NCBI GenBank assembly: GCA_016207275.1 | Contig: JACQPY010000018.1 | Span: 87,960 to 126,079, forward strand | Length of the DNA stretch: 38,120 nucleotides | Direction: 5' to 3' | Source: Candidatus Kerfeldbacteria bacterium | Lineage (GTDB): Bacteria > Patescibacteriota > Patescibacteriia > SBBC01 | Part shown: positions 8,001 to 16,048 of the stretch, piece after piece | Numbering within the stretch: the first letter of the stretch is position 1 | Layout of the letters: each line of letters starts with the position of its first letter | Made by a program: the position numbers and the translations under genes | The notes under the pieces: model-generated | What the model saw: the letters and a program-made list of their open reading frames with translations, nothing else | Told to the model about the DNA's origin: nothing | The model's database searches: none

Positions 8001-10690
8001 AGCGTACTGTCAGCCGGCGCGGTCGAACCTTTAATGGTGTCCTTCAGGATGACCCGGTACCACTTGTCCGGCACTAAGGTTACCGACAGCTGGAAGTGAG
8101 CCTTGAAATCGGGCGGGCCGTCGTACACGACCGAGACCGTGATTGGCCCGCCGCTGAACGAGCTGCAATCCTGATCGTTGCACTGCCGGAGAATGACCGT
8201 ACCCGGGGCGGTTAGCGAAGCCACGTCAACGTCAACGCTGAATCGCGCGCCGACGTCAGCATTGACGCACGAGGTACTGCAGCTCGGCCAACGGTCGACC
8301 ACGATCGGTTGGTCGGGCGGGATGGGATTGATCGTGTACGGCAAAGGGTTCGAGGTGCCCTGGTCGTTTTGGACTGTCACGTCGACCACGCTGGGGTTTA
8401 GATTCGGCACGGTCGTATCTACTCGGCGGTCTTCCCACCGCGTCCAGGTGCTGGCAATCGCATTAAAGAGTATGTCCTTAAGGTTCGAATTCTGATCAAA
8501 GCGAACGCCCGTGGCCGTCACCCCGCTGCCAGCAAATCCGGCGTTAGGGTTGAGTGCGGCCAAGCACGGGCCAGTCGAGGCCGGGCCGGCGATTTTGTCC
8601 CACGGGAAATCATTGCTATCAAGAACGCCGAACGGCGGCGGCAGCTCAGTCTTGACCTTGAACGGAAAGGCACCAGTCGCACCAGCCGGGACTTCGGCTG
8701 GAATGGCTGTGTCTGTCCACCCCAACACCTGTTCATTTGGTTGCCCCATTCGCACGAGCGGGGTTCCCGCGTAGAGGAGTTCATCAGACGATCCATAGCC
8801 AGGCTGCTGGTCAAAATTGAAGCCCCGCACGGTCACGCACTGTCCGTCCGTGCCCTGCGGCGGCTGAACCGAGGTAATCACCGGCCGGTTAGCGCACTGA
8901 CCAGCCGGTTTGACGTCGAAGTGCCACTGCCCGCGCGAGGGTGGACCAGGGGGCAGGCCTTCGCCAAAACGCAGCGTGTCGCCGCTGTCGTTGATGACGA
9001 ACCGGTTATCGACGCCGATCCGGTAGGTCTGGTTGACTGACAAGACCGAGTCTGGCGGGAACGGCGGGGGCGGCATGAAAGCGTACACCTTGCAGTAGTT
9101 CTGCGGATTGAGACAGCCGCCGGGGCACGGATCTTGAACATTGAACGTTTTCGTACCGGTCGCTGGATTGGGGCTCATGTAGCCGGCCGTGACGTACCCG
9201 CCGTTGCCGGCCGCGCTGACGCTGCAGGAGCTGGTCAGCGAGTCGTACATCGAGACCGTGTAGCGGATAAACACCGGCGTGTCTTCGCAGGCATCAGCCG
9301 TATTGTTACGCGGGTAGTGGTCGGCAATCCCCGGCACCACGTCATTCGTTTCAAAGACCCATTCGAATGGCTCCGGGTCTTGGGCGTTACTGCACAGATC
9401 GTTGACACCGGCGACCTTGGCTTTGTACCAGGTAAACCTGTCGAGCGGCGTTGTCGATTTGACCTGAATGACCGCGCCACGACCATCGTCGGTTGGCACG
9501 ACCGTGTAGTTGGCTGGGTTAACTGCCGCTCCCAGCGTCCCACCCAGGCCCGTCGCCGGATCCGGGGGGGCGTTAGCATCAAAGGCGATCAGCTCAACTT
9601 GCGTCGGCGGCAGGACGGCCTGGTCGTAACGAATTGAAATGATTGGCGTCCGGACGACGTTGCGGTCCGGGTCAAACGCTGGCTGCGTCAGGTACCTGAT
9701 ATCGGGATAGGCGGTGGACACTCGGGGGGCGGTGGTATCAACCCGCGTGCCGGTCTGGAAGCGCCACTCGTAGTGCGTGCCTTTATTTTGACAATCATCA
9801 ATACCGTCAAGATCGGCCAGGTTCTCCCGGCAACCGCTGAGGGTATTGCCCTGAACGTCACCGATCGTCTTCGGGATCGTCATCCGGTACCAGGTGTCGG
9901 CTTCGAAATTCTGCTGAACGTGAAAGAAAGTCAGATTCTTTCCGGGATTGTTAGGATCGAGCCGGGCCACCCATTCAGCCTGCGTTCTCGACGGCGTCGC
10001 ATCGGTAAAGACTTGGTTAGCAATCGGGCCGGATGGTGGATCTTCGACCGAGTCACACGGATCACTGTCGTCGTCGAGACATTTCTCAATCTTCAACTTG
10101 ACCGCTGGTGGCGAAGCCTCGACCGCCGACTTGACTGAGCTGCCATTGAGCAGGTGGTTGAAGACAACGTTGACCGCGCTACACAAGAAAACGTCGTGGC
10201 GGAAGTCTGGCGGATTACCGCAGTCAGTGGTAATCGAACGGATCTCCAACCCAACATCCGGCGGCGGACAGATCGGCGGACAGGTAATGGGCGTTCCATC
10301 CCCGTCGTCGCCGGACGACCCCTGAATGGCCCGGACCACAAACGACACGATCGCAAAGGCCAGGAGCACGATCACGAGTCCGATGACAGCGTTGATAATT
10401 ATCCGCTTGGCTTTTTGAATCCGCTCCGGATTGCCGGCCGCGGTCAGCCAGATAAAGCCGCCGTAGATAATGTAGCTGACCGCCACCAAGGCCAGGATCC
10501 CGAGGACCCACCGAATGACATTAAAGACGACGTTGCGGAGGTCGGCCGTACCTAAACCAACTGAGCCACCGATGTCTGCGACCGAAAACGGCGTGATCGC
10601 CGTTGCCTGGAGCGCTACCCCAAACGCGGCGACGCCGAGGAGAACGCCGATCAGCACCGCCCCACTACTCCAGTTTCGCTTTCGCTCCAT
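5018..10690 (-). CDS. Giant surface protein: N-terminal VirB2/TrbC-like two-TM segment, many Ig/SbsA/IPT-like modules, C-terminal pseudopilin-like region
   Basis: ORF 1890 aa; N-term VVFNVIRWVLGILALVAVSYIIYGGFIWLTAAGNPERIQKAKRIIINAVIGLVIVLLAFAIVSFV; repeated Ig-like segments (e.g. PGICRVTPGSGSDGTTVTISGQNFEDNQGTGRATFY); C-term KRVAAISDVVQYLRGYRTDHGFYP. Confidence 0.85.
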   Translation of the reverse strand: MERKRNWSSGAVLIGVLLGVAAFGVALQATAITPFSVADIGGSVGLGTADLRNVVFNVIRWVLGILALVAVSYIIYGGFIWLTAAGNPERIQKAKRIIINAVIGLVIVLLAFAIVSFVVRAIQGSSGDDGDGTPITCPPICPPPDVGLEIRSITTDCGNPPDFRHDVFLCSAVNVVFNHLLNGSSVKSAVEASPPAVKLKIEKCLDDDSDPCDSVEDPPSGPIANQVFTDATPSRTQAEWVARLDPNNPGKNLTFFHVQQNFEADTWYRMTIPKTIGDVQGNTLSGCRENLADLDGIDDCQNKGTHYEWRFQTGTRVDTTAPRVSTAYPDIRYLTQPAFDPDRNVVRTPIISIRYDQAVLPPTQVELIAFDANAPPDPATGLGGTLGAAVNPANYTVVPTDDGRGAVIQVKSTTPLDRFTWYKAKVAGVNDLCSNAQDPEPFEWVFETNDVVPGIADHYPRNNTADACEDTPVFIRYTVSMYDSLTSSCSVSAAGNGGYVTAGYMSPNPATGTKTFNVQDPCPGGCLNPQNYCKVYAFMPPPPFPPDSVLSVNQTYRIGVDNRFVINDSGDTLRFGEGLPPGPPSRGQWHFDVKPAGQCANRPVITSVQPPQGTDGQCVTVRGFNFDQQPGYGSSDELLYAGTPLVRMGQPNEQVLGWTDTAIPAEVPAGATGAFPFKVKTELPPPFGVLDSNDFPWDKIAGPASTGPCLAALNPNAGFAGSGVTATGVRFDQNSNLKDILFNAIASTWTRWEDRRVDTTVPNLNPSVVDVTVQNDQGTSNPLPYTINPIPPDQPIVVDRWPSCSTSCVNADVGARFSVDVDVASLTAPGTVILRQCNDQDCSSFSGGPITVSVVYDGPPDFKAHFQLSVTLVPDKWYRVILKDTIKGSTAPADSTLGGLNYDEDGNGSPDAFSWTFKTQSGAGGCRFDRVVANPRTATMRQAGETKPYYAEGYTEPNSCSATGQLLNPQSLNWAWSSNPAYATVQPVVKPWNAVVTAVAETVPGTTDIKATGTDTLSVSKVGTGVLTIDFSFCEDDTDCEAGGLCTGSTCDQATRRCSPLLKSLSRTNGAIGTWLGVAGCYFGNYARGTCQGGSNAGAACDVNPDCDSQNCAGGSAVIYTNNQRGRWPNPPLCGAPATQWSSTNITSEVPDRDAADLSASDGPIVVQRWDGKRSNRSLDFTVDPAVIVPGICRVTPGSGSDGTTVTISGQNFEDNQGTGRATFYKEKDVATYDSWTASQIVGRAPNGIENNTDDLYSFEGVPWQRNEVGVKQNGQWSKIANFNVTPPGCQVCANDNQCSVGSGCGYNGCCAIMPTVTGVDPTDGRTNVCRNVVVAATFDRDLDSSTVNTGSVHLQQWGRVAIPGGFGFGFAEVAGITVRYDAAARRVSITPPSLLNRNNRYQVVLSRGGIIRSRDGAPLAEYSWEFTTADSEGPCAVSRIEVLPPTWIFPKATPGDPDASQLFTARALSDANLEITEVPNVYDWDWDWEFADGGTIAHFIPDPPNDPGDSDAATVEAKPVKGQTRVIVRAKPTNPARGLTREVAGSATITVTACENPWVFRDSNANCTIVNPGASCTDFHFDLNYCLDGGLPNLSFDGSSIRPTVTEYASSGTTSGPALLKEFLFKELNAETRDAVGIRIYDNTEGLSAAEWYKKYAPQPGQTATLSVDGYDAVRDGTTVYVAASDFDGGRFNPKIYLISYNQGADQKMVSIYNQMLDSWFFNNNPQLGAICNVNNDNDKLCAQRDLKRVAAISDVVQYLRGYRTDHGFYPKLEAGSFLPQLSFSVWPSWQQTLGGDLKQTLPIDPKNEIVNCPSGQSIDGACWNETQKKFICPSGSRILGYQGTKDGTTARLYANLEYTGTGAWINNPSETVCAAPSSCQCFNYAFGP

Positions 10691-10711
10691 CTTTGTTACG
10701 GTGGCGCAGAC

Positions 10712-11158
10712 TTACGCTCCGAGCGCCCGGCGGACGGCCGCCCGAACGGCGGTGCCATCAGCCCGGCCCTTAACCTTAGCCATAACCGCGCCCATGAGCT
10801 TGCCGAGATCACTCGGGCTGGTGGCGCCGACCGCGGCCACGGTCTCTTTGATGATGGCCAGCAACTCCGTTTCGCTCAGCTGGGCCGGCCGGTACCGACC
10901 GTAAACGTTGATGTCGGTCTGTTCGTGGGCCGCGAGGTCGGCCCGTCCGCCAGCCTGGTACTGCGTTACTGCTTCTCGTCGACGCTTGGTCTCCCGGCTC
11001 ACTACCTCGACTGTTTCCTCGTCGGTCAATTCTCGACCAACATCGATCTCACGATTCTTGATGGCCGATTTGAGCATGCGCAGAGCCGATACGACCGCTC
11101 GGTCGTTCGCTTTGAACGCCTGCTTGTAGTCGCGCTCGATGGTTTGCTGCAGACTCAT
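10712..11158 (-). CDS. GatB/YqeY domain-containing protein
   Basis: MSLQQTIERDYKQAFKANDRAVVSALRMLKSAIKNREI...DLGKLMGAVMAKVKGRADGTAVRAAVRRAL. Confidence 0.92.
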   Translation of the reverse strand: MSLQQTIERDYKQAFKANDRAVVSALRMLKSAIKNREIDVGRELTDEETVEVVSRETKRRREAVTQYQAGGRADLAAHEQTDINVYGRYRPAQLSETELLAIIKETVAAVGATSPSDLGKLMGAVMAKVKGRADGTAVRAAVRRALGA

Positions 11159-11427
11159 GACCGCGTGGGGATACGCGGCAACGGGCGTCGTCGTCCGGTC
11201 CGACCGGTCAGGTCCTCAAGTTTTCCAATCTTGCGGAGGTACTCTTTGCGCTGCCGAATCTCGCGGCGACGAATCGCGTCCTCGCGGACCTCACGCTTTG
11301 TCTTTGGCGGCTCGTAGAACCGCGCTCGCTTGGCCCGCAGCAGTACGCCACTCTGCTGGACCCGTTTCGTGAACCGTCGGAGCAAGCTTTCAACTGATTC
11401 GCCCTCTTTACGTCGAACTTCAACCAC
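11155..11427 (-). CDS. rpsU: 30S ribosomal protein S21 (start taken as GTG after the SD; the track extends to an ATG at 11448)
   Basis: VVEVRRKEGESVESLLRRFTKRVQQSGVLLRAKRARFYEPPKTKREVREDAIRR; SD AAGGAGGTGAT just upstream of the GTG. Confidence 0.88.
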   Translation of the reverse strand: MVEVRRKEGESVESLLRRFTKRVQQSGVLLRAKRARFYEPPKTKREVREDAIRRREIRQRKEYLRKIGKLEDLTGRTGRRRPLPRIPTRS

Positions 11428-11496
11428 GCGTATCACCTCCTTGAGCATGCTGGACTGTCACTCGTGACATTGGTGTCAGGTAAAAAATGTGTGGTG

Positions 11497-11525
11497 AGTA
11501 TACCACACGAACGCCCCCACGTCAA
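11497..11525 (-). promoter_or_regulatory. Sigma70-type promoter for the rpsU operon
   Basis: Minus strand TTGACG-17 nt-TATACT. Confidence 0.7.
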
Positions 11526-11551
11526 AATCGAATCCGTCACGTCCGCAGCGC

Positions 11552-11625
11552 CGACCCCCCCTATGCCTGTCGGCATTTCCCCTCCTCAATTGAGGAGGGG
11601 AAACCGCGAAGCGGAGGGGTGGTCG
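11552..11625. repeat. REP/MITE-like palindromic element with a 28-bp perfect palindrome
   Basis: TTTCCCCTCCTCAA|TTGAGGAGGGGAAA (11576..11603), outer arms CGACCCCCCCT / AGGGGTGGTCG with one mismatch. Confidence 0.7.
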
Positions 11626-11644
11626 GGTTTTCCCGCCGAGGTTC

Positions 11645-11989
11645 TCAGGCCATCCGACCTAATGCTTGGCCGCCGATCAGATGCAAGTGTATGTGGTCGA
11701 CGACTTGCCCCGCATGTTTTCGAACATTGAACACCAGGCGGTACCCGCGATCGGCAATCCCTAGTTCCTCCGCTAGCTGCTGGGCTCGCCGAATCATCTC
11801 TCCGACCAACAACGTGTCACCGGGCGCCAGTTCGGCAACTGAAGGGGCGTGCTTCCGCGGCACAATCAACACATGCACCGGCGCCACCGGCTTGATGTCT
11901 TTGAAGGCCACCATCGCGTCGTCCTCATAGACCACGGTTGCCGGCAGCTCCTTGGCCGCGATTTTGCAGAACAGACAATCAGGATTCAT
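11645..11989 (-). CDS. HIT family (histidine triad) protein
   Basis: CLFCKIAAKELPATVVYEDDAMVAFKDIKPVAPVHVLIVPRKH...GQVVDHIHLHLIGG: HIT motif. Confidence 0.95.
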   Translation of the reverse strand: MNPDCLFCKIAAKELPATVVYEDDAMVAFKDIKPVAPVHVLIVPRKHAPSVAELAPGDTLLVGEMIRRAQQLAEELGIADRGYRLVFNVRKHAGQVVDHIHLHLIGGQALGRMA

Positions 11990-12074
11990 CCCGTCAGAAA
12001 GTCAGTGAGTAGCGTTTCGGAAGTTGAGAGAGGGACTTGAATTATCGTTCCGCATACGTTCTAACGGGATTCAT
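11984..12074. repeat. 79-bp terminal-inverted-repeat element (11990..12068) flanked by a 6-bp direct repeat ATTCAT
   Basis: ATTCAT|CCCGTCAGAA...TTCTAACGGG|ATTCAT; fills the hisS-HIT spacer. Confidence 0.65.
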
Positions 12075-13453
12075 GGCCCGGGCGCGGGTGTTGGCTGACC
12101 ATTGGTGGTCGACTTGGCGAGGCGCTTTTGAACCTCCGGGACGACTTTTTTGAAATCGACCACCTCCTGAATCCCATTCTCCATATCGCGGATCAGGACC
12201 GTATCGTCCATGATTTCCTTCTGTCCGATAATCAGGGCGTACTTGACACCCAACCGATTGGCTACCTCGAGTTGCGGCTTCAAGCCGTCTTTGGAGAAGG
12301 CTTCCACCACTTTGACACCCATCGACCGGAGGACGTCATAGAGCTTAAGACACTTCTTCCGGCCCGGCTCGCCCAGCTGGGCCAAAAACAAATCAGGTGA
12401 CACGACCGTGGGGGCGAACTGCCGCTCGTGCATCTTGATGATGAGGCGCTCGACGCCGCCGGCCAACCCGGCCGCCGGCACCTGACGGCTACCGAGTTGT
12501 TCCAGTAGGTCGTCATATCGCCCGCCACCGCACAGCGCCGATTGGGTCGAGGCCTCACTCCCACCCTCCTCAACGATCTCAAAAACGGTCCGGGTGTAGT
12601 AATCTAATCCCCGCACAATCCGCGGGTTGAGCGTATACGACACCTCCAGTTCACCGAGGTATTCCAATGTATGGACGAAGTGGTCCTTACAGGCTTCACA
12701 CAGATGGTCGACGATCTGCGGCGCATCTTGACTAATCGTATAGCAATCCGTGACCTTGCAATCAAAAATGCGCAGCGGGTTGCGCTGCAGCCGACGCTTG
12801 CAGTCTTCGCACAGCTGATGCTTACGCGTTTTGAAGTAGTCGGTCAACTGCCGGACGTAGCCTGGTCGGCAGGCGCGGTCGCCGAGGCTGTTTATCTGGA
12901 CCTCAACGGGGACGTTCAGCGTCCGGTAGATCGAGACCGCCAGATAAATCAGCATGGCGTCGATCACCGGATGTCCATCGCCGAGTACCTCCAAACCAAA
13001 CTGCCAAAACTGACGGAAGCGACCAGCCTGCGGGCGATCGTGTCGAAAAAACGGACCCAGGTACCAGAGCTTGACCGGTTGCGGCCAACTAATCATGCCG
13101 TGCTCAAGGTAGGCCCGAGCGGCGGCGGCGGTTAGCTCAGGACGTAGGGCGACGCGATCCCCGCTCTTGTCGACAAAAACGTACATCTCCTTCTCGACGA
13201 TGTCGGTTTCTTGCCCGACCGAGCGCGTGAACAACGAGGCGGCTTCGAGCACCGGCGTTTCGATCCGCGCAAAACCAGCGCCGGTCGCGGTTTTGTCCAC
13301 GATGCTCGCCACCGCGTCCCAGTACGGCTGGTCGGCCGGCAGGATGTCTTTCATCCCGCGGAGCAGCTGCGGCTGTCCTTTGATTTTTTCCGATGGCGCG
13401 TCGGCGGTCGGTGGCAGTGTCGGTTCTGGTTTCTGGTTCGGCATACGGCTCAA
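12071..13453 (-). CDS. hisS: Histidine--tRNA ligase
   Basis: LLRGMKDILPADQPYW..., RPELTAAAARAYLEHG, GGGRYDDLLEQLG, VRGLDYYTRTVFEI motifs. Confidence 0.95.
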   Translation of the reverse strand: MSRMPNQKPEPTLPPTADAPSEKIKGQPQLLRGMKDILPADQPYWDAVASIVDKTATGAGFARIETPVLEAASLFTRSVGQETDIVEKEMYVFVDKSGDRVALRPELTAAAARAYLEHGMISWPQPVKLWYLGPFFRHDRPQAGRFRQFWQFGLEVLGDGHPVIDAMLIYLAVSIYRTLNVPVEVQINSLGDRACRPGYVRQLTDYFKTRKHQLCEDCKRRLQRNPLRIFDCKVTDCYTISQDAPQIVDHLCEACKDHFVHTLEYLGELEVSYTLNPRIVRGLDYYTRTVFEIVEEGGSEASTQSALCGGGRYDDLLEQLGSRQVPAAGLAGGVERLIIKMHERQFAPTVVSPDLFLAQLGEPGRKKCLKLYDVLRSMGVKVVEAFSKDGLKPQLEVANRLGVKYALIIGQKEIMDDTVLIRDMENGIQEVVDFKKVVPEVQKRLAKSTTNGQPTPAPGP

Positions 13454-14103
13454 CCCTCGACCTCAGTTTGGTAGGCCGGCCGCCGGAAGACCTGCAGACG
13501 ATTGACCGGCCAAGCTCGAATCCACGTCTTGCCGACAATTTCGCGGCGCACGACAGAGCCGAAAAAGCGTGAGTCGAGACTCGACTCGCGGTTGTCACCC
13601 AGGACAAAGTACTCAGCTGCTCCTAATGCCTGGTCGACCGTCCCGGACGTCCGGGTACCGGGTGGTAAGTACGCTGATTCGGCCAGCGTAAATCCATTCA
13701 GGTCAGCTCGGTTGTAGATATTCACCTCGCCGTTGATGATCTCCACGCGCTCACCCGGCAAGCCAATAATTCGTTTAATAAAAAAGTCAGATTCGTGACG
13801 TGGGTTGCGGAGGACGACGACGTCGCCGCGCTTCGGTTCACTGAAACGGTAGGAAATTTCATCGACGACTAAGTACTCGTTGTCGTAGAAGTTGGGTTCC
13901 ATCGAGGCGCCCTTGACGTAGAACGGTTGGATTAGAAAGTAACGGACCGGGATAATAATGGCCAGCGAAATAACCACCACTTTCGCGACCTCGACGATGA
14001 ACGAAGCGGCTGATTCAGAAAAACTGGGCACCACCGACCGCCGCCCAAGCGGCGGACCGGGACGAGACGGCGTCGTTCGATTGTTCGATTTGCTTGGTTC
14101 CAT
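13450..14103 (-). CDS. lepB: Signal peptidase I
   Basis: FYVKGASMEPNFYDNEYLVVDE...KRGDVVVLRNP...FFIKRIIGLPGERVEI...YFVLGDNRESSLDSRFFG: S26 catalytic boxes. Confidence 0.95.
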   Translation of the reverse strand: MEPSKSNNRTTPSRPGPPLGRRSVVPSFSESAASFIVEVAKVVVISLAIIIPVRYFLIQPFYVKGASMEPNFYDNEYLVVDEISYRFSEPKRGDVVVLRNPRHESDFFIKRIIGLPGERVEIINGEVNIYNRADLNGFTLAESAYLPPGTRTSGTVDQALGAAEYFVLGDNRESSLDSRFFGSVVRREIVGKTWIRAWPVNRLQVFRRPAYQTEVEG

Positions 14104-14182
14104 GAAAACTACTGCTGGTGGTTTTGGTTCCCTCGCCGAGTCTGGTCCGGGGAGACCTGATGAACCCGCCTGCCCAAGGGAC

Positions 14183-14259
14183 TGGTGGTCGCACCTGGAC
14201 TTGAACCAGGGACCTTACGGATGTGAACCGTACGCTCTAACCAACTGAGCTATGCGACC
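14183..14259 (-). tRNA. tRNA-Val (anticodon CAC), CCA encoded
   Basis: GGTCGCATAGCTCAGTTGGTTAGAGCGTACGGTTCACATCCGTAAGGTCCCTGGTTCAAGTCCAGGTGCGACCACCA; full cloverleaf by eye. Confidence 0.95.
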
Positions 14260-14297
14260 ATGCCGGCTGGTTCGACAGTGCCCCTGCCTAGCGCTTT

Positions 14298-14394
14298 ACC
14301 CAGCCCCACGGTGTTAACCCGTCGAGGAAGCGGAGAAGTAAATCCCGAAGGGCAACCACCCTGAGGCCACGGCAGTAAAGCCGTGGAGCTGGGT
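14298..14394 (-). other. Structured element: 14-bp closing stem plus internal hairpins; possible small RNA or IS200/IS605-end relic
   Basis: Arms 14298..14311 and 14381..14394 pair over 14 bp on the minus strand (one G-U; C-A mismatch on plus); internal CCACGGCtttactGCCGTGG and CCC-TTCG-GG hairpins. Confidence 0.4.
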
Positions 14395-14512
14395 TCACTT
14401 ATGATTGGCTAACCTTAGCGTAAAGTAGGAAAAGTGTATCACGATTTTTTAGGAAAATCAAATCTCAACCGTCAAATAAGGCCGCGGGCGAAAAAACAAA
14501 TGATTGGAGTAG

Positions 14513-16048
14513 TTGACGGTTCTGACGACCAGCCGCTATACTGGCGAGGACGGCACGAAACACATGCCGATTCAGAGTTTGCACGCTCCCCAGGAACGAC
14601 ACCCTGAGCCGGCGTCGGCGCAGTTAACGCCACGGCGGAGGTCTTGGTTTTGGTGGAAAATTGGCGGCGCCGTCGTCCTCGTCCTGCTGGTCTTTATTGG
14701 CCTGGTCGGCTATCGCCTCCTGGCCGCGGTCAACACCACCGTCGACGGTAACCGGCGGGTGTCGGTTTTAGAACAGCTCGGCCACATCGTCGCCAAACGG
14801 GACGCCCAGCTTAAAGGTGAAGGCGAGGATCGCATCAACGTCCTGCTTCTCGGTATCGGCGGACCAGGCCACGAAGGTCCGCTCCTGACTGACACTATTA
14901 TCGTCGCCAGCTTCAAACCTTCGTCCGGGCAGGTGACCTTGATTTCAATTCCGCGTGACCTGGCGGTCGAAATTCCCCGGTATGGCATCCGCAAAATCAA
15001 CAACGCCAATGCCTTCGGCCAGGAGCTGAGCTACCCGGGTGGCGGTGAACAACTGACCGCTGATATCGTCGCCCGCGTGACCGGCCTAACGATGCACTAC
15101 TTTGGACGAATCGACTTCGCCGGTTTTACCAAGATCGTCGATGACCTCGGCGGCGTGACGCTCACCGTGGAACGGAATTTTGCTGACCGCGAGTACCCGA
15201 CTGAGGATTTCGGCTACCAAACCATCAGCTTCAGGGCCGGCCAGCAAATGATGGATGGTGACACCGCCCTCAAGTTCGTTCGGTCACGCCACGGCAGCAA
15301 CGGCGAGGGCTCAGACTTCGCCCGCAGCCGCCGGCAGCAGCTCGTTCTGCAAGCGCTCCGGGAAGAAATCTTTTCACTCGGCACCATCATCAACCCGGTC
15401 AGAATCGGCAACATCCTCAGTTCACTCGGCATCCACACCCGGACGAATATGGAGATTTGGGAACTTTTGCGCCTCGCCAAGCTCTTACGCGAATCGCCGA
15501 CGAACTCAGTTACCAGCCACGTCATCGACAGCAGCCCGAACGGACTACTCAATGTTGCGACCGGCCAGGATGGGGCCTTCTTGTTGGTTCCCCGAGACGG
15601 AACATTCGCCGCGGTTCGAGCCTTCTGCGCCAACATCTTTGTCGTCGCTCGCTACCGCGAGGAACAGGCCCGAATCTTGGTTCGAGACGGCAGCGGTCGA
15701 AACGGCACCGCAAAAACAGTCGCCACCAATCTTACCTCGCTCGGTTTTTCCAATGTGACGGTTGATCAGCACCGCTCGAATGAACGAATGGCGAACAGCC
15801 AGCTGATTGATTATACCAATGGCCGTAAACCGTACACACTCAGCGGTCTAGCCTCATACCTTGGCCTGGCTGGCACCGGCACTGGTTCGCCCCTACTCAA
15901 CCCCGGTCTGGTACCAACCATTCTCAACGGCAACGACAACGTCAACCGAGCCGTCCTCCCGGCCCAACCGCCGGACACCGACATCCTGTTCGTCATTGGC
16001 ACCGACTACCAGCCGGCCCTAACCGCCAAACGAACTTCGTCGACATGA
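14513..16048 (+). CDS. LCP (LytR-CpsA-Psr) family protein with C-terminal LytR_C-like domain (true start may be about 14564)
   Basis: RINVLLLGIGGPGHEGPLLTDTIIVASFKPSSGQVTLISIPRDLAVEI...FAGFTKIVDDLGGVTL...ALKFVRSRHGSNGEGSDFARSRRQQLVLQAL; C-term RILVRDGSGRNGTAKTVATNLTSLGFSNV. Confidence 0.93.
   Translation: MTVLTTSRYTGEDGTKHMPIQSLHAPQERHPEPASAQLTPRRRSWFWWKIGGAVVLVLLVFIGLVGYRLLAAVNTTVDGNRRVSVLEQLGHIVAKRDAQLKGEGEDRINVLLLGIGGPGHEGPLLTDTIIVASFKPSSGQVTLISIPRDLAVEIPRYGIRKINNANAFGQELSYPGGGEQLTADIVARVTGLTMHYFGRIDFAGFTKIVDDLGGVTLTVERNFADREYPTEDFGYQTISFRAGQQMMDGDTALKFVRSRHGSNGEGSDFARSRRQQLVLQALREEIFSLGTIINPVRIGNILSSLGIHTRTNMEIWELLRLAKLLRESPTNSVTSHVIDSSPNGLLNVATGQDGAFLLVPRDGTFAAVRAFCANIFVVARYREEQARILVRDGSGRNGTAKTVATNLTSLGFSNVTVDQHRSNERMANSQLIDYTNGRKPYTLSGLASYLGLAGTGTGSPLLNPGLVPTILNGNDNVNRAVLPAQPPDTDILFVIGTDYQPALTAKRTSST

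Noticed and set aside
13958-14248. ORF ending ...HLDLNQGPYGCEPYALTN
   Set aside because: Antisense translation of tRNA-Val; a well-known spurious-ORF pattern
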